This document shows positions 44,994 through 57,523 of a stretch of DNA of 64,000 bases, in pieces (within the stretch, counting starts at the first letter, position 1; each line of letters starts with the position of its first letter). This DNA comes from Alitta virens (Eukaryota > Annelida > Polychaeta > Phyllodocida > Nereididae). A model generated the notes under the pieces. It was given only the letters and a program-made list of their open reading frames with translations, was not told where the DNA came from and searched no databases. The DNA is taken from NCBI GenBank assembly GCA_932294295.1, contig OW028574.1, positions 55,202,297-55,266,296 on the forward strand, written 5' to 3'. A program made the translations under genes and the position numbers.

Positions 44994-46478
44994 ATGGAAA
45001 TGACAGAATGCCAGTTGGAATCTCACATAAGAGAATTCATATTTGAGAAGACACAGGAGCAGACAGAGTTGGTTCTCTGCAAAGATCTAGAAGTTAGACC
45101 AACTGACAGAAAAGGCAGCATCCTCCTTGCAATATTTTGGGTCAAAGTGCTCCAGCACCCGCAGAACTTCCCACCATCACATTTTCCCTATCAAAAAATT
45201 CGCCTTCCTGGCGCTAAAGCGGATCATCTAATTGTCAGAGTCGATGATATTGTAATGACCGTGGATATGGCCACTGGAAAACTAACACTCCAGAGTGGGT
45301 TTGTTTACCAGTGGTTCAAGGACAACTTTGTATCCCTGTTGAAAAGATACGACCCATATTGCCATCCTGAGAAGTCATGGTCATGCAAAAATGTCAAGCT
45401 GAGCATGCCAAAGAAAGCTCCACTCATACCGGATGATATTGAGATAGCACCTGTTACCAACCAAGAGGGTCTGTATTTCTTATCAATTAAATATTTTGTA
45501 TATGTACAAAAGGATTTATTTGCTTTATTGTGATTGTGCAATACTTAAAAAACATGTAAAAGTGATGTACATAGCTTAATTATAACTTTTTCTATAACTT
45601 TACATTTTGCTTTTTTAGCTAAGAGCCATAGACATTCACCAGTCGTTAGGAAGTCATCAGAGGTACCTCTCCATTTGGAAGAAAAAATCAAAGGCATAGC
45701 CCTAACAGAGGAGCTAATATCTGGCATTGAAGATGTCACAGTAACCAAAATGGTACTAACTATTGACCTCTTTTACCTGCGGGTGTTTTAAATAAAAGTC
45801 TTGAAAAAACTTAAAGCAAGATTTTAATTTATATTTCTTAAGTTCAATACTAAAGGAGTACATAAAAAATGTGTTCTCTGCCATGAAATTTTCACTTATT
45901 TATGAACTTTTTTATTTAAGGGCATTTTGACTGACAAAACAGTGGACAAAGCCATCAATGAAGCAAAAAATGGAGGAGTCCAAGATGGATTTTCTGGAGT
46001 TTATCGACTATGGAAATCTTTACTCTTCAAATGGTTCTCATCAAAGGGCACTAGAGTCATCATTGTGACACCACTAATGGATGCGAAGCGATTAAAGGAC
46101 TTAGTGACCTTGTTTCTCTTGTTCAGGACCACCGCAAAGATTGAAGCAATATATCTGCCGAGAAAGCCTGATGAAATGAGCACCAAAACCATGCTGGGCA
46201 TACAACAAGAAGTTCTGTACGATTTTCCCAACAAATTGCATCCGTACATTGAATACATGGTCTTCAGAAAAATTATTTATCCAATCAAACATTTCCATGC
46301 TTCTTTCATTGCTGGCATTGAAGATGACAGTGCAAGTGTTTTACACACAAGTGCATCATTCCATTCTAAGCACTTTCGATCAGATGCTATGCAGTTTCTG
46401 CATTTCCAAGAAATGAATGAGAAAGATTTCCAAACAAAATACATGGACCCACCAGCTAGCCAAGTGGTTATATGGTGA
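44994..46478 (+). CDS. Uncharacterised 388-aa protein with PLD-like C-terminal region
   Basis: Three exons with consistent phases: 44994-45468, 45619-45752, 45921-46478, ending TGA. The first coding exon starts 6 bp after an acceptor at 44987, so a non-coding exon lies upstream. The N-terminal half (1-158) is not recognised. The C-terminal exon reads VIIVTPLMDAKRL, then ASFIAGIEDD after KHFH, then VLHTSASFHSKHF, then a final FQEMNEKDF block. This order resembles PLD-like proteins known from many marine invertebrates, in which the usual core is H-x-K with a later TSAN. Here lysine is replaced (FHASF) and Asn is Ser (TSASF), so catalysis is doubtful. No signal peptide or membrane segment. The middle exon may be a linker. 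Function is unknown, and a PLD superfamily assignment is inference. Confidence 0.75.
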
Positions 46479-47025
46479 AGACTTGATCTAAATCATTGCT
46501 TACAATTGATAAATATTTTCTTGTTTATACATGGAGGTTTTTAAGATTTACAATGACATGACTAAGTATTTTTTTCACTAGTGAGCCTTTCTATACATAC
46601 ATATCAATGTTGTCATGAGTTTTCACTATTTATACAGTATTAACTAATGTGATACAGCTTTTTGCATGACTTAGCACATTACAGGTTCTAATTTGCAAAT
46701 TTAAATATTTTTACATGTTTTGCATTACATAATTATAATTTTCTGAGATAAGGGATTATAATTCTTCCTGTCCTGCCTCAGTTTGCCACAATGCATTTCG
46801 TTTTAAGCAAAATCCCAAGTCTTCCACAGGATTATTAATCATTAATCAATGAAATTATGGATTTAGCATGTAGCCTTTAGAACCAGTCAATTTAGAATCC
46901 AATTTAAGCAGGTTATCCACATCACTTTAGGTATCATATATGTTGATATTACATGTATATATAATTATATATTATAATATATATATAAGACTGTCTTTTG
47001 AAGTTAAAGGCAGCAGTCGTATTTA

Positions 47026-47478
47026 ACCACTATAGTATAATCCAAATAAATGTCCTTTTTTTTTTGGTCTTATTTTTACACACATGTCACGGAGAGGCAC
47101 AAAAGATGTAATTGTCACTAAAAAGTAAAATTCCAAATTTATAACCATCACCCTTCTCTCTGTACAAATTAACTTCAAGTTTGCAATGTGATAATTTTAC
47201 TTCGCATCTATTTTTGGTTCTGCGAGTCAATGGAGATGACGTCACGCGTACCCAGAATTCAGTACGTTCGCACGGTTTCCACTATGGTCACAAAGAAGCA
47301 GCAGAATTTAACATGAACTTTAAGTTATTTCTTTCCAGAAGTGTTTTTCTTAGCTACATAGAAATTTGGGATTTGATTTGTTGCAAATATTTCTGTCCAT
47401 TTTGTCTTGCTCAATGCTATTTATGGCAAAATATGCCAAAAAACGAGTGGACATTTAATATGGATTCTAGTATAGGCA
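47026..47478 (+). mobile_element. MITE, copy 1
   Basis: The left end reads CTATAGTATAATCCAAATAA then ATGTCC. The right end, reverse complemented, reads CTATACTAGAATCC then ATTAAATGTCC. Interior blocks match copy 2: TGTCACGGAGAGGCACA, TTTGCAATGTGATAATTTTA, TGGTCACAAAGAAGCAGCA, TTATTTCTTTCCAGAAGTGT and GGCAAAATATG. No transposase. The 150-codon ORF starting at 47181 begins inside it and is not a gene. Confidence 0.82.
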
Positions 47479-47584
47479 TCTGTCTTCCTTGGTTGGCTTT
47501 GCCTCAATGTAATACTATGTCTACTGTTGTTCAAAACACTTTGCAATTAAGGAATACATGCTTAGATACATTTGTAGTTGAGAA

Positions 47585-47590
47585 TTTATT
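47585..47590 (-). terminator. Candidate poly(A) signal for RCOR
   Basis: AATAAA on the minus strand, about 1.6 kb after the RCOR stop. Confidence 0.3.
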
Positions 47591-49169
47591 TGTTTGTTGC
47601 AAGCACTGGCGAGATATGAAACAGTGTCACTAAAAATTGGAAATGTAACAAAGACAAAGTATTATGTACACAATATCTACATGGTGGAATAAACATTGAA
47701 ATAAATATAAATAAACTTATACCAAACTTTAAAGAGTCTGATGTGAACTTTGTAAGCCAGATTTTCTTGATTACAAGCGGAGTCTAAAACAGAGGCCAGT
47801 TTTGTGCAGATGCTGCAGCTAATAGCTCTATGGACTTTAAAAATATAAGTGCAACAATATTTAAATTCTCAATTGCACACTGGTCTTGTTTAGATGCTGC
47901 CAAATTAATTAATAGAGGCTCTGGATTGTAACCAAGAATATATGGCACCTACTTAATCAATGACTAATATTGATCCTTAAAAGTAAAATTCACTTTTTGT
48001 ATTGACCAATCATTTGTTTTATGAAATGCTCCACTCAACAAGAATAGGTAATCCACCCAGAAATTAAATGGCAGTGACATAATATGGTGAAGACCAAAAA
48101 ATATTTTCTTGATGTCTCAAATGACAATAAAACAAGACTCAGGACTCAGTCCAGTAAATTACTAACAAGACTTATCACACAGTAAAACACATTTATACAC
48201 TACAAACTATAGTACGCAAAATTTGCTAAGGACCTAAACTTTTTACCTGACAGGTGAATTTGCCTAGTTTAATTGAGTGGCTGTCACAACATTTTCACAA
48301 TGCTACAACCAGTAATCTCCAGTATAGCTATTAAATATAAAACATTATTACTAAGATACATGAAATTATTCTGTTCATGCATCCAAGGATGACTGTAGAT
48401 CAAAGGTCATTTCATTGTGAAAATAGCACATTGGATACCTAATGAGTGCCAAAATGACATTTTGCAGCTATAAACAATAATGTACTGTTTATCACAAGTT
48501 CTTTGTAAGTTACCTTGATGATTTCCTAAGACTTAAATCAGCTGTAAGGCCTAGTATCGTTAATTCTTGTCATTTTAGCAAAGCACAGTATTTCAGTATA
48601 CTGCCTTTTTAACGAAACACAGTTTTGCTGCTAATCTCTTCTTAAAAATATTCCTAGAATCATAAAAAATCATACAAAACCCAGAACATCACACTTTTAA
48701 CACATAAATTACAACTAAAGCAGAAATATACATGCTGAACAGCATAACTTACAAATAAAGCTGAAAAGATACAAATGAGTCTGCAGACTCGTACTGATTC
48801 ACCTATTGATATTTGTCTCTGCTTGACAATGAACTATGCAGAAAATGTTATTCAATCAAGAATATTATTGAACTAACTTATAATTCCAACCAGTTCAGTG
48901 AAGCAATCTGGTAACAGTGGATGCAAAAGCATGGACGACTGACACCAGATGAAAAGTCAGGTGTCCATTCAACAACAACATCACATGATGGGAGATCATA
49001 CAAGCCGAGGAATATTTATAACATCACTTGACCCACAAGTCCATCATGTCAGAGTCAATCAACAGTGCAACTCCGTGCATCTTGGAAATTCATAAAATAA
49101 CAGTAATATTATGGAAAATGTCTTTGCATGAAATAACCTAGTTCATGAATAATTACGGCCTAGTAGAAT

Positions 49170-52100
49170 TTATTCTCGGCTCGTTAATGGAGGAACTGTT
49201 GCTTGAATGTGAGGTCCATTCTTGAGAGATATGGGAGATCCTGTGTTAGGCTTTATTAGAGGTGGCGGTTGCTGGGGGATGGGACGTGCTCTGAAATTAA
49301 AATATCAAGCAATTCAAACTTAGAGATTAAAACTTCATGTCACACTCTGTAGCAGCACTAAATAGATATATGCTTAACAAATGGGCTGTACAGAACTTTA
49401 TCTGCAAGGAAATATACAAGTAGTATATGACACCACTAACCGTGATTGAATAGAAGGCTGACGCAGAGGGGAGTTTGACCTCGGTCCAGCTTGCTTGACC
49501 AGTGGAGGAGGTGTGCTTGTTGGGGCAGCGGTGGTCACCGGCGGAGTGGAGCTATTTGAGTTAGCTTCTTTTGAGTTGTTTTCCTCTGGTTTGGAGTCAA
49601 CTTCCATCTAAAATTACAATAAATACCAACTCATTAGCAATGCGCAAAATGATATGGAGAAAATACAAATCTCTGTAATTAACAAATTAATTATACATGA
49701 AATAACATGATCCACGACATCTTTTTTTGAGAATGCTTACCTTTTCTTCCTCATCTTCCTCTGTTCGCACAATTCCATTCTCTAATTCATATTCTTGTAA
49801 AACTTCATCTAAGTTGAATCTGCGACGGTAGTTCACAAAGAAACTACGGATATGGGACTCAGTCTTATTACCAGTCACTTCAGCAATTGCTTTGAAGTCT
49901 TTACCATATTTCCTGACACCTGAAGTAAACAATACAATTAGCAAATAATTATTTTGGTGGAAACTCATGACAGCATAACCTTTCTTGTAAGAGAAAATTT
50001 GTAAGTGCTAGTCGAGAACATCTGAACATACCTTGAACAGCAATTAGCAATTCTTCATTTGTCCATCGTGCATTGATCCTCTGGGAAGGCTGGAAGATTA
50101 AAAAGAGAAAAACTCATGTTAGTATCATATAAACGCTAACTATACATTTATTTACACATGATAAACAGCGATCTTAGCTAGCAGGTATCAAAGTTATATT
50201 TGTACCTGTGGTGGTTTGAAATTTTCCACTCCAGATGAGGTTTTTGTTTTGAAAAGACTAATGGATTGTTTCTGGTTTTGCACCTGTCGCTTCAAGGAGA
50301 CAATCTCTGCTTCCAGTTGCCTAAGAATCGCATCTCCCTGGTTTGGCGGTCCAGTTGCGAGGGCTTTCAGGTCTTCTCCACTCAAAAACATTCCTCGTGG
50401 CGGTTTGCGCTTGTTGCGGGCAGCATGGCGCTGAAGTTGCGCACTCTTAGGACCAGGTTTAAGAGTGATTTGCTTGGATTCTGACTCCTTCTGCAAAAGA
50501 ACCGAGTTGTTTGTTTATAAATATGCTCATTAAACATAAATCAGAATTTATTCAAACACTATACAAGTTTCATTTACATACCCCATTCTCCTTAGCATTT
50601 TCAAAATCACTGTCGCTATTGCCACTACCTGTGCCATCCTCATCACTGCAAAATAAAAAATATTTTCAATCTTGCCATCACCATCCTCAAACAATGTGTA
50701 TGTACAGGATTTCCGGGGTACCCACCTGTCCTCACCACGCTGTGTTGCAAGTCTTCTTGCCTGACGGTCCATCAAACTTGTCCTTGAACGAGTTTTCTTC
50801 CATGAATAGTAGTACTTGACCAGTTGGGCGATTGATTTGTCTGGCAGCTGAAAATGCATAATTCACAATTTAAATACATACAAATACAAAGTTATACATG
50901 AGCATTGAGAAACCAAAACAGGATTTTATAATGTGGAATAACTACCATTTGTCTAATTCTGTGGAAACTTTTTCCATGAAAGCTGAATGCCTGCTCAAAG
51001 AGGACTTTATCCTCCACCGTCCATTCGTCAGGGAAAGGAGCAAAATTTGGCAAGTCAGCAAGAGCCTTGTCAATATTGTGCTTATGCCAGAAGAGCATTC
51101 CAAGGGCTTGTTCTGTGTTGTACCCATGCTTCTCCTTAGATATCTGAATGTACTCATCCACTGCCAGAGATAATTCATAACAATTAAAACAATACTTCAC
51201 ACCTACCCAACTGAAATTTCACATTTCACAAGATTACTGTTAATGATATTAAGTACTAAATAAATACCTTTAGGTGAAGGCAGTTCATATGAAGGAGCCC
51301 ATACCAGCATAGCCTCTGGACGACTGTCTATTTTAACATCTGAAAAAGAAGGAAAATAATCTCAATTACAAATATGATTAACAAAGAGTACAACCAAAAT
51401 TTTTTGTCCTTTCTTTAATTGTAACCTACCTGGATTATACTCAGGAATGACAGCTTGGTAATCAGGTCCAACACGCATTCCATTTTCTGACAATGAAAAA
51501 AAATAAAATAAACAATTTTAAACATTTTTTCATGAGGCTACCTACAACTCAAGACTAATAAAGTTCACATTAATGTACCTAATCAAACATTTTAGTTTTT
51601 ACTTTATTGTTGATGGTTTGATGCCATGGCAAACAAATAGTTGTGAGTTTAATTATATATATATATAGCTTTTATTGACACTTTTTCATATCAGAAAAGA
51701 TACATATGTCATCAATGTCATCAATCGTGGAGAACACAGATTCGTCATGCCATGGCATCAAATTGCCACTTGCAGTATATACACCTGTCAAGGTGTTATA
51801 GTATCACCAATGGTGGCGAAAAACTACTTGTGTAACATTACTGTTACAACCAATAGCACTTACTGCCAAATTAGCTGACCTGGCAGTTTATTTGTCAAAA
51901 ACCAATCACACTGACCATACCCAGAACACTTACTGGTATTTGTCAACAAGCCATACATTATATATGTTGTTGGTAAGCAAATTTGTCTCACTGACAAATT
52001 ACCTTACTGACATTAAAACGTTATATTCAGCGTCGCCCATTCGTGATTTCAGAGTAGTTTTACAAAATAAAATGTACAAAATAAACTTTGGAATTTTGAA

Positions 52101-53351
52101 AATCCGACGAAAACTGAAGGAGCTGTGTATTAAAATGTATTACGAAGTGACGAAGCTAATGACATTCTTCTGTGCCTCGTTTTCGTATTCTGTAGTATTT
52201 GCCGTGATATTTGATTATCATAAAATAAAAATGTTGAAATTAGTTTATTTTAGCAATTATGATGTGTTTTTCGTGGGTGCCAAATTTCAGTTTGCTTTTT
52301 TGTTGTCCATTGTATACCTTTTGATAATATAGGTACATATATTTATAGTGAACCCTCATTTATCTGCACACCTTGTCCCTTAGTTAACTGTGCAGATAAA
52401 TGAGGGAACCAGATAACTGAATATATAATTGCACAAAGTAGATATGTTCCCAGCCAACTGTGTGAGGATAGCGAGGGAACGGATAAGTGAGGCCCGGATA
52501 AAGGAGGGTTGACTGCAGCACAGTGCCAAGTTGCCAACAGCTAGGTCTGGTGCCCAACTTTATAATAATACAGCCAGGCAATTGCCACAGGCAGACAACC
52601 TTTCTCCATGATCTTGGGAGTTAAATATAGTTGCCCCATATCTATTTTTTTTTTACATTACATATCAATATATGTACTTGGGTTGGTCTAATGGTATGAC
52701 GCCTGCTCTTCTGAAGGGCCTGGGTTCATCCCAGGCCCGGGCACCCTGTCATGAGCAACATCCCAGCTGGATGTCGTTTGGATGAGACGTTAAAAATTGG
52801 CGACCCTTGTACTCTGTGTCTATGTTGAGGCAAGTAAAAGATCCCATGTAACATGGTGGACAACTCATCAATCAACCCTCGATAGTGGCAAAAGTTGCCT
52901 TCGAGGGCTGCACTTTCTATCGATCTATCTATCCGGGTGTCAAGCAATTGTGATAATGAAATACAGAGTTGATAATTATTAAAAATATCATATAGTCTTG
53001 TGTATTCCAGATTTAAACAATATGAATTATATTTAAATAATTCATAAATTATAAGTAAATAAACAGCCAATTCCTCACTGGGAGTTTATAAGATAAAGAG
53101 GATCATGTACCGGAAACATATATATAATTCCTGGCAATTCATATTACTCAGCCCTCTGTTAGTTTTTAATTACGGACACTCACGCAGGTTATGCCACTGC
53201 CCTAGTGGGCTCTGCCACTTTCAGTGAAGTTCTTACCATGTTCAGAGTCGTCGGTGGCGCTGCTGTCGTCCGACAGATGCCCATTGGGGCTTGGTCCACG
53301 GGAACGCCTGTCGTTTTTTCCCTCGTCCATGTTGCGTTCACTTACTACCAT
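49170..53351 (-). CDS. RCOR1: REST corepressor (CoREST/RCOR)
   Basis: Eleven exons: 53351-53237, 51486-51430, 51339-51268, 51160-50946, 50847-50726, 50645-50582, 50490-50206, 50089-50032, 49919-49741, 49607-49441, 49290-49170. Phases close to give 484 residues, the same size as human RCOR1-3. CoREST links the LSD1 demethylase and HDAC1/2 in nuclear repressor complexes. The order is ELM2 (about 42-125: [36 protein letters not shown]), SANT1 (about 129-176: [36 protein letters not shown]), a coiled-coil linker that in human CoREST contacts LSD1 (about 269-296: [20 protein letters not shown]), SANT2 (about 315-372: [34 protein letters not shown]), and a Pro-rich tail. The start is uncertain: Met1 has a weak context and Met8 (NMDEG) a better one, with an in-frame stop upstream. 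The paralogue cannot be chosen; one gene is expected in invertebrates. Confidence 0.95.
52346..52515. mobile_element. Short pogo/Tigger-like MITE in RCOR intron 1
   Basis: The left end reads AGTGAACCCTCATTTATCTG. The right end, reverse complemented, reads AGTCAACCCTCCTTTATCCG. CCCTCATTTATCTGCAC (52353-52369) also recurs as an exact reverse complement just inside, giving a perfect 17-bp stem. The 170-bp element has no ORF. The pogo-like label rests only on the look of the termini. Confidence 0.55.
52678..52960 (+). mobile_element. tRNA-derived SINE with conserved core
   Basis: A box TGGTCTAATGG (52684-52694) and B box GGTTCATCCC (52723-52732) form a tRNA-like head. A core containing GGATGAGACGTTAAA follows, a block I recall from core SINEs of fish and other marine animals. 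A CTATCGATCTATCTATC tail is at about 52916-52932. It lies in RCOR intron 1. The acceptor ends do not pair fully, so it is not a tRNA gene. Confidence 0.75.
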
Positions 53352-55394
53352 GACAATTTTCTAAATGCAACAATGTTATTGACCAGCTTTGAGCAGTAAA
53401 TGTGCAAAACTAAGCTGACCAACCAACTTTCTTTCACAGTGCCTCCTGACGCCTTCGCTCCGCACAACCGCCTCAGAACAACTAAATATGACGCCAATTT
53501 TCGTCCTACGAGGAAATAGTCCCCAAGTTAAATGATGCATACTCACTGCAATAAACATAAACTTATCTAGAGATACCTTTTATCTATTTCAAAAGATCAT
53601 TTTTTAATTTAGGCCATGCTTAAAGACAGCAGAGTAAAATATCTCGTTGTCTGCAGATCGGCGTGGAATTTGCGGACCGATACAAATCATGTTGGGTACT
53701 ACTTTGAAAATGGAGACAAGCTCACCAAATAGCATTTTAAGTCTTACGTTCAGAGCTAGCTGCCTCTATTGAGGTTCCTCAGCGGAGATTATGAACAAAT
53801 AAGTTCAGCTAATGTAATTATATACTTGTAAAGACTTTAAGTCATTATAAGTACCAGTTATGTGTACAATATTCTGAGATATACCACATTGGTGTTGTAT
53901 TCAGAACTGCCGTATTGTAGCTGTAGAACACAGCTTTTCCAGCAAGGCCTAAATTAAGTCCAAACTTATAAGGACCATAAAAATCCTGTTTTCAATCTGA
54001 ATTAGCCATTGAACTATAATATCATTATGTTGCCATCTATATCTGAGCTTTATAACAGTCTCTCTACTGGACTAGGCCTTTTGAATTTCTGCAGACAGAT
54101 CTATAGATCTATCTATAATAGATCTATCTATAATTGGGCCTACATAATTCGATCATGCTCACGTAGTTTTAGATACTATAGATTGAGTTTATTTTTTATT
54201 AAAGCTCAAACTGTCAACTTGCCATTTTTGTTGTATTCTCATATATGGGGTTATTTGTAGAGGTAGAAGTCCAAGCTGATCCTTTAATTATCTAGGCAAG
54301 CTCAAACTGTAGGCTACTAATAGTATATAATAGGCTAGGTATAGTTATATACTATAACCTATTTAATTATATGCAGTATATTTACTTGTACTAGCTGTGT
54401 CCGATTATTTTATTCATATCGTAAAGGACTAAAGGTTTTGTATAGTTTTAAAGGTTAAAATATAGTCTAGCTATATAGCTAGGTTAGTCTACAATTTAAT
54501 GTCAAAGCCTACACAATTTTTTATAAATATATACACTCATTTGGCGTTCAATTTCAAGATGGCATTATTGCATAACCTGCCTAGCTCATAATTATGGTAG
54601 TACTTGTGGTTATTAAGCAACCTGGTCAATTCACTGGGTGGATATTTATCCGCAAGGTGGCTAAAAGCTCATCTCATTTAGCGCCATCTTGAGTTAAGCA
54701 ATGAAATTGTGGTCAGATGGCATTTGCAGCAACCTGTAGGAATCCAGATTTGCTGGGAAGAAATTCGAAAGGGCCCGGAAGAGGGCGTGGCCGTGGGCAT
54801 CCGAACCATTGCATGGTTTTCTCTGAGACAGGTCATTAAATGCAATATTGTACAAAGTTATAGGTGTTTTGATTAAAAAATCATTTATGAACTTTAACTG
54901 ACTTTATATATATATATATATATATATATGTATACCGACTTATTGTAAGATGGTCTTGTGTATCCGGTACTACTATCCCCCACACTTTTTAAAGTTTTTT
55001 TCAAAAATACTCCTAGTTACTAATTTTAGGATAGTTATTATAGACCTAGGCCTTTTCTTACCTTTCTCGTGCGCCATAAAACTGTTGGGAAGTTTGATTA
55101 TGCTATAACAGTCAGTTGACAAGAGTTCAGGGACATATCAGCAATTCATTTTTGGCAGCTTCCTAATTGCAGTTCAGATGCCGTGAACAACTCGCGCGTG
55201 TCAGAGTGTTTGAGTGTCTCTCGGTTTGTTGGAGGTGTGAAAGCCACAATTGCATCAAAAGAACTAACACCACTTATAGCCCACTTCCCCAGTCAGTCAA
55301 CAGACACAAGTTTACACAACCTGTTGGTTTTATTTCATTAGACGCACTGTGATCTTTGCTTCGTTTACGAAAAGTGATTTTATTGGCAACAAGA
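53352..55394. other. 2-kb region between divergent RCOR and homeobox genes
   Basis: Presumably holds the promoters and 5' UTRs of both. Contains a tandem AGATCTATCTATA pair near 54107-54135 and a TA run (54906-54929). No exon was recognised. Confidence 0.5.
54906..54929. repeat. (TA)n microsatellite
   Basis: An uninterrupted run of about 12 TA units. Confidence 0.95.
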
Positions 55395-55562
55395 ATGCTT
55401 GGCATAGACAGTATGATTCCCAAAGGTAAGTTCACCATTATATTGATTATGATATTACTATATAGGCCTATATAATTAGTTGAAATGTTTTCAAAGCAAT
55501 ATACATGTAGGATGGCCGAAATTAGAACAGCTAGTTAATTCATGTAATTTTTGAAACATATC

Positions 55563-55620
<58 letters not shown>

Positions 55621-57523
55621 CTTTAATAGCACTTAACAATTTATTAATTGTAGGGCTGCATATTTATCAATTACATTACCTTAATTATCTTTTATTTAAC
55701 TGAAAGGTATATATGGAGGCTATACAGATAGAGTGACACAATGTTCATAATTATGTGGTTGTTCAAACTGATTGGTGCTTTTGCAGTTTCATGAAATGGT
55801 ATACTAGAATTTAGCAAAATCAGGAAAATTTGATAGATGCAGAATCTTGTTTTTAAAATGTAGTGCCAAATTGTTAATTTCAGATGGAAGGGGATTTTAC
55901 CCTGCTCCAATGGCCGGAGGTTATCTGGGGCCCTACCCAGGTCAACAGATGCGTCAGCCATTCCCCTGTGACATGTTCCCAACAAATTTATCACAAGAAA
56001 ACTTCAAGTGCAAAGAACTGACTGGTATCCCAATCCTGGATGGCAAAGATGACAGTAAGTACTACAAGTTCATATTAATAATATTATGCTGTAATGTTTG
56101 CAAATAAAAAAATGTATCTGCTTAAGTTAACATGCTTATATTAGACCCTGGAGAATTAAGCTTTAAAGTATATCTAATGTTCATAGTGACCCCATCTGAA
56201 TTTGTATTGATAAATATATATATAAACATATTAACTGTTTTAGCATGTATGCAATTTTGCAGAAATTAATTCATATTGATAAACTAATTATCGCAGATTT
56301 TGTTACTTGATGAGACAAGTTAATTGATGCATTTTTCTTAAACCTTTTTAGATGACAGACCACTAAGCCCTCCACTTCAAAGAGAGAGGTTCAGCTACAC
56401 TCGATACCAGCTTGAGCTTTTGAATGGCATCTACACAAGAATCCGTTATCCCAACAGTTACCAGAAGCAGCTCATTGCCAAGCGGGTGGGCATCACAAGG
56501 GACCAAGTGAAGGTAAATTTTGCAATCTTTCAATTAAAAATCAATTTAAGTAAAATTGTGAATTTTTAAAAGTGACCCCCTTCCTGTGTTAACTCCTGGC
56601 TAAACTTTTACTTTATTATATATATTTTTTTTCAGATTTGGTTTCAGAACCGCAGGAGGAAGGATGTCATTGCAGCCCAGGGCAAAAGTGGCAACAAATC
56701 TCCAGAATCAGACACTTCAGATTCAACTGATCCAGTGAACAAGATGGTACCCCAGTCTATTATGGAAAGTGTCCTGTCTGAGTTGGTCAGCTTTGAAAAT
56801 GATCCAAAGGGCAAGAAACTAAAAGCGCAAATTGAAAGGCAAAGTCACAGAGCAAGACCCTATAATATTTCATCGCGAAGAGGAGGAACGTCTAGCAACA
56901 GTGGCAGCAACAGAGGAAGCCCAACCAGCGGAGACATCACGCCACCCATGTTGTCACCTCAGAATGCAAGCGACCTATCAGCATCACCTATCGATGCCTT
57001 CTACCAACAGTCGCCAGAAAGTAACCTGCAAAGCCCGAACCAAACCAGCCCTCATCAAGATCTCATACCCTCTTCTCTCCAGCTGGACATGGTGGCCCCT
57101 CCAAATGCAGTCGCTCCCCCAAACACATTACCGACACGACCACCTCGCTTGTCGACCTCTCCGGAGAAAGAAGATGATGAGGACAATTCTTCCCCAGTGC
57201 AACCTTTTACCACAATGGCTTATCCCTATTACATTGCAGCACCCAATCAACCCTATCCTATGAGCGGAGTGGACACCGATGGACGGCCTATTCCTTTTGA
57301 TCGAGTTTTCCCCATCCCTCTTGTTGCTGATCCTTCCACAATGTTGTCTGCGATGCCCAATTTCAACCCTGACATGTACAGCAATGCCCTGAAAGGATGT
57401 CAACCCCCCAGTGGAATGAGGATTCGAGATCCGTACCAACCTATCTTTATGACACCTTACAACAACCCCCATCACATGCGCAATTCCACTACAGGCCCTT
57501 GTAATAGATACACAGCTTTGTGA
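55395..57523 (+). CDS. Divergent homeobox transcription factor, 416 aa
   Basis: Four exons with closing phases: 55395-55425, 55884-56054, 56352-56512, 56636-57523. The homeodomain is residues 76-135. Key positions are R5, Q12, L16, Y20, W48, F49, Q50, N51, R53, R54 and K55, so the recognition helix reads QVKIWFQNRRRKDV. It is split by an intron between positions 46 and 47, a site often seen in paired-class genes. R54 in place of Ala or Met, and Y8 and Y20, do not fit the common ANTP or PRD patterns I know, so no family is assigned. There is no paired box, POU, LIM or SIX domain. Residues 1-75 are Gly/Pro-rich. The tail is Ser/Pro-rich and ends in a Tyr/Pro/Met-rich stretch. It is probably a sequence-specific nuclear regulator. 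Confidence 0.88.
55566..55615. repeat. (TA)n microsatellite in homeobox intron 1
   Basis: About 25 TA units in a row. Confidence 0.97.

Larger units (their letters stand above)
46479..49169. other. Region between the tail-to-tail PLD-like and RCOR genes
   Basis: Contains the 3' UTRs of both genes and the MITE at 47026-47478. The RCOR 3' UTR may end at AATAAA on the minus strand (47590-47585), close to the MITE edge. No other gene was seen. Confidence 0.5.

Noticed and set aside
47181..47633. 150-codon ORF (+)
   Set aside because: It starts inside the MITE at 47026-47478 and runs out of it. No domain, and composition like random AT-rich DNA.
52678..52750. Possible tRNA gene
   Set aside because: A and B boxes are present, but the acceptor stem does not pair properly and a SINE core follows.
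57128..57475. 115-codon ORF (-) opposite the homeobox last exon
   Set aside because: Antisense shadow of the coding exon.
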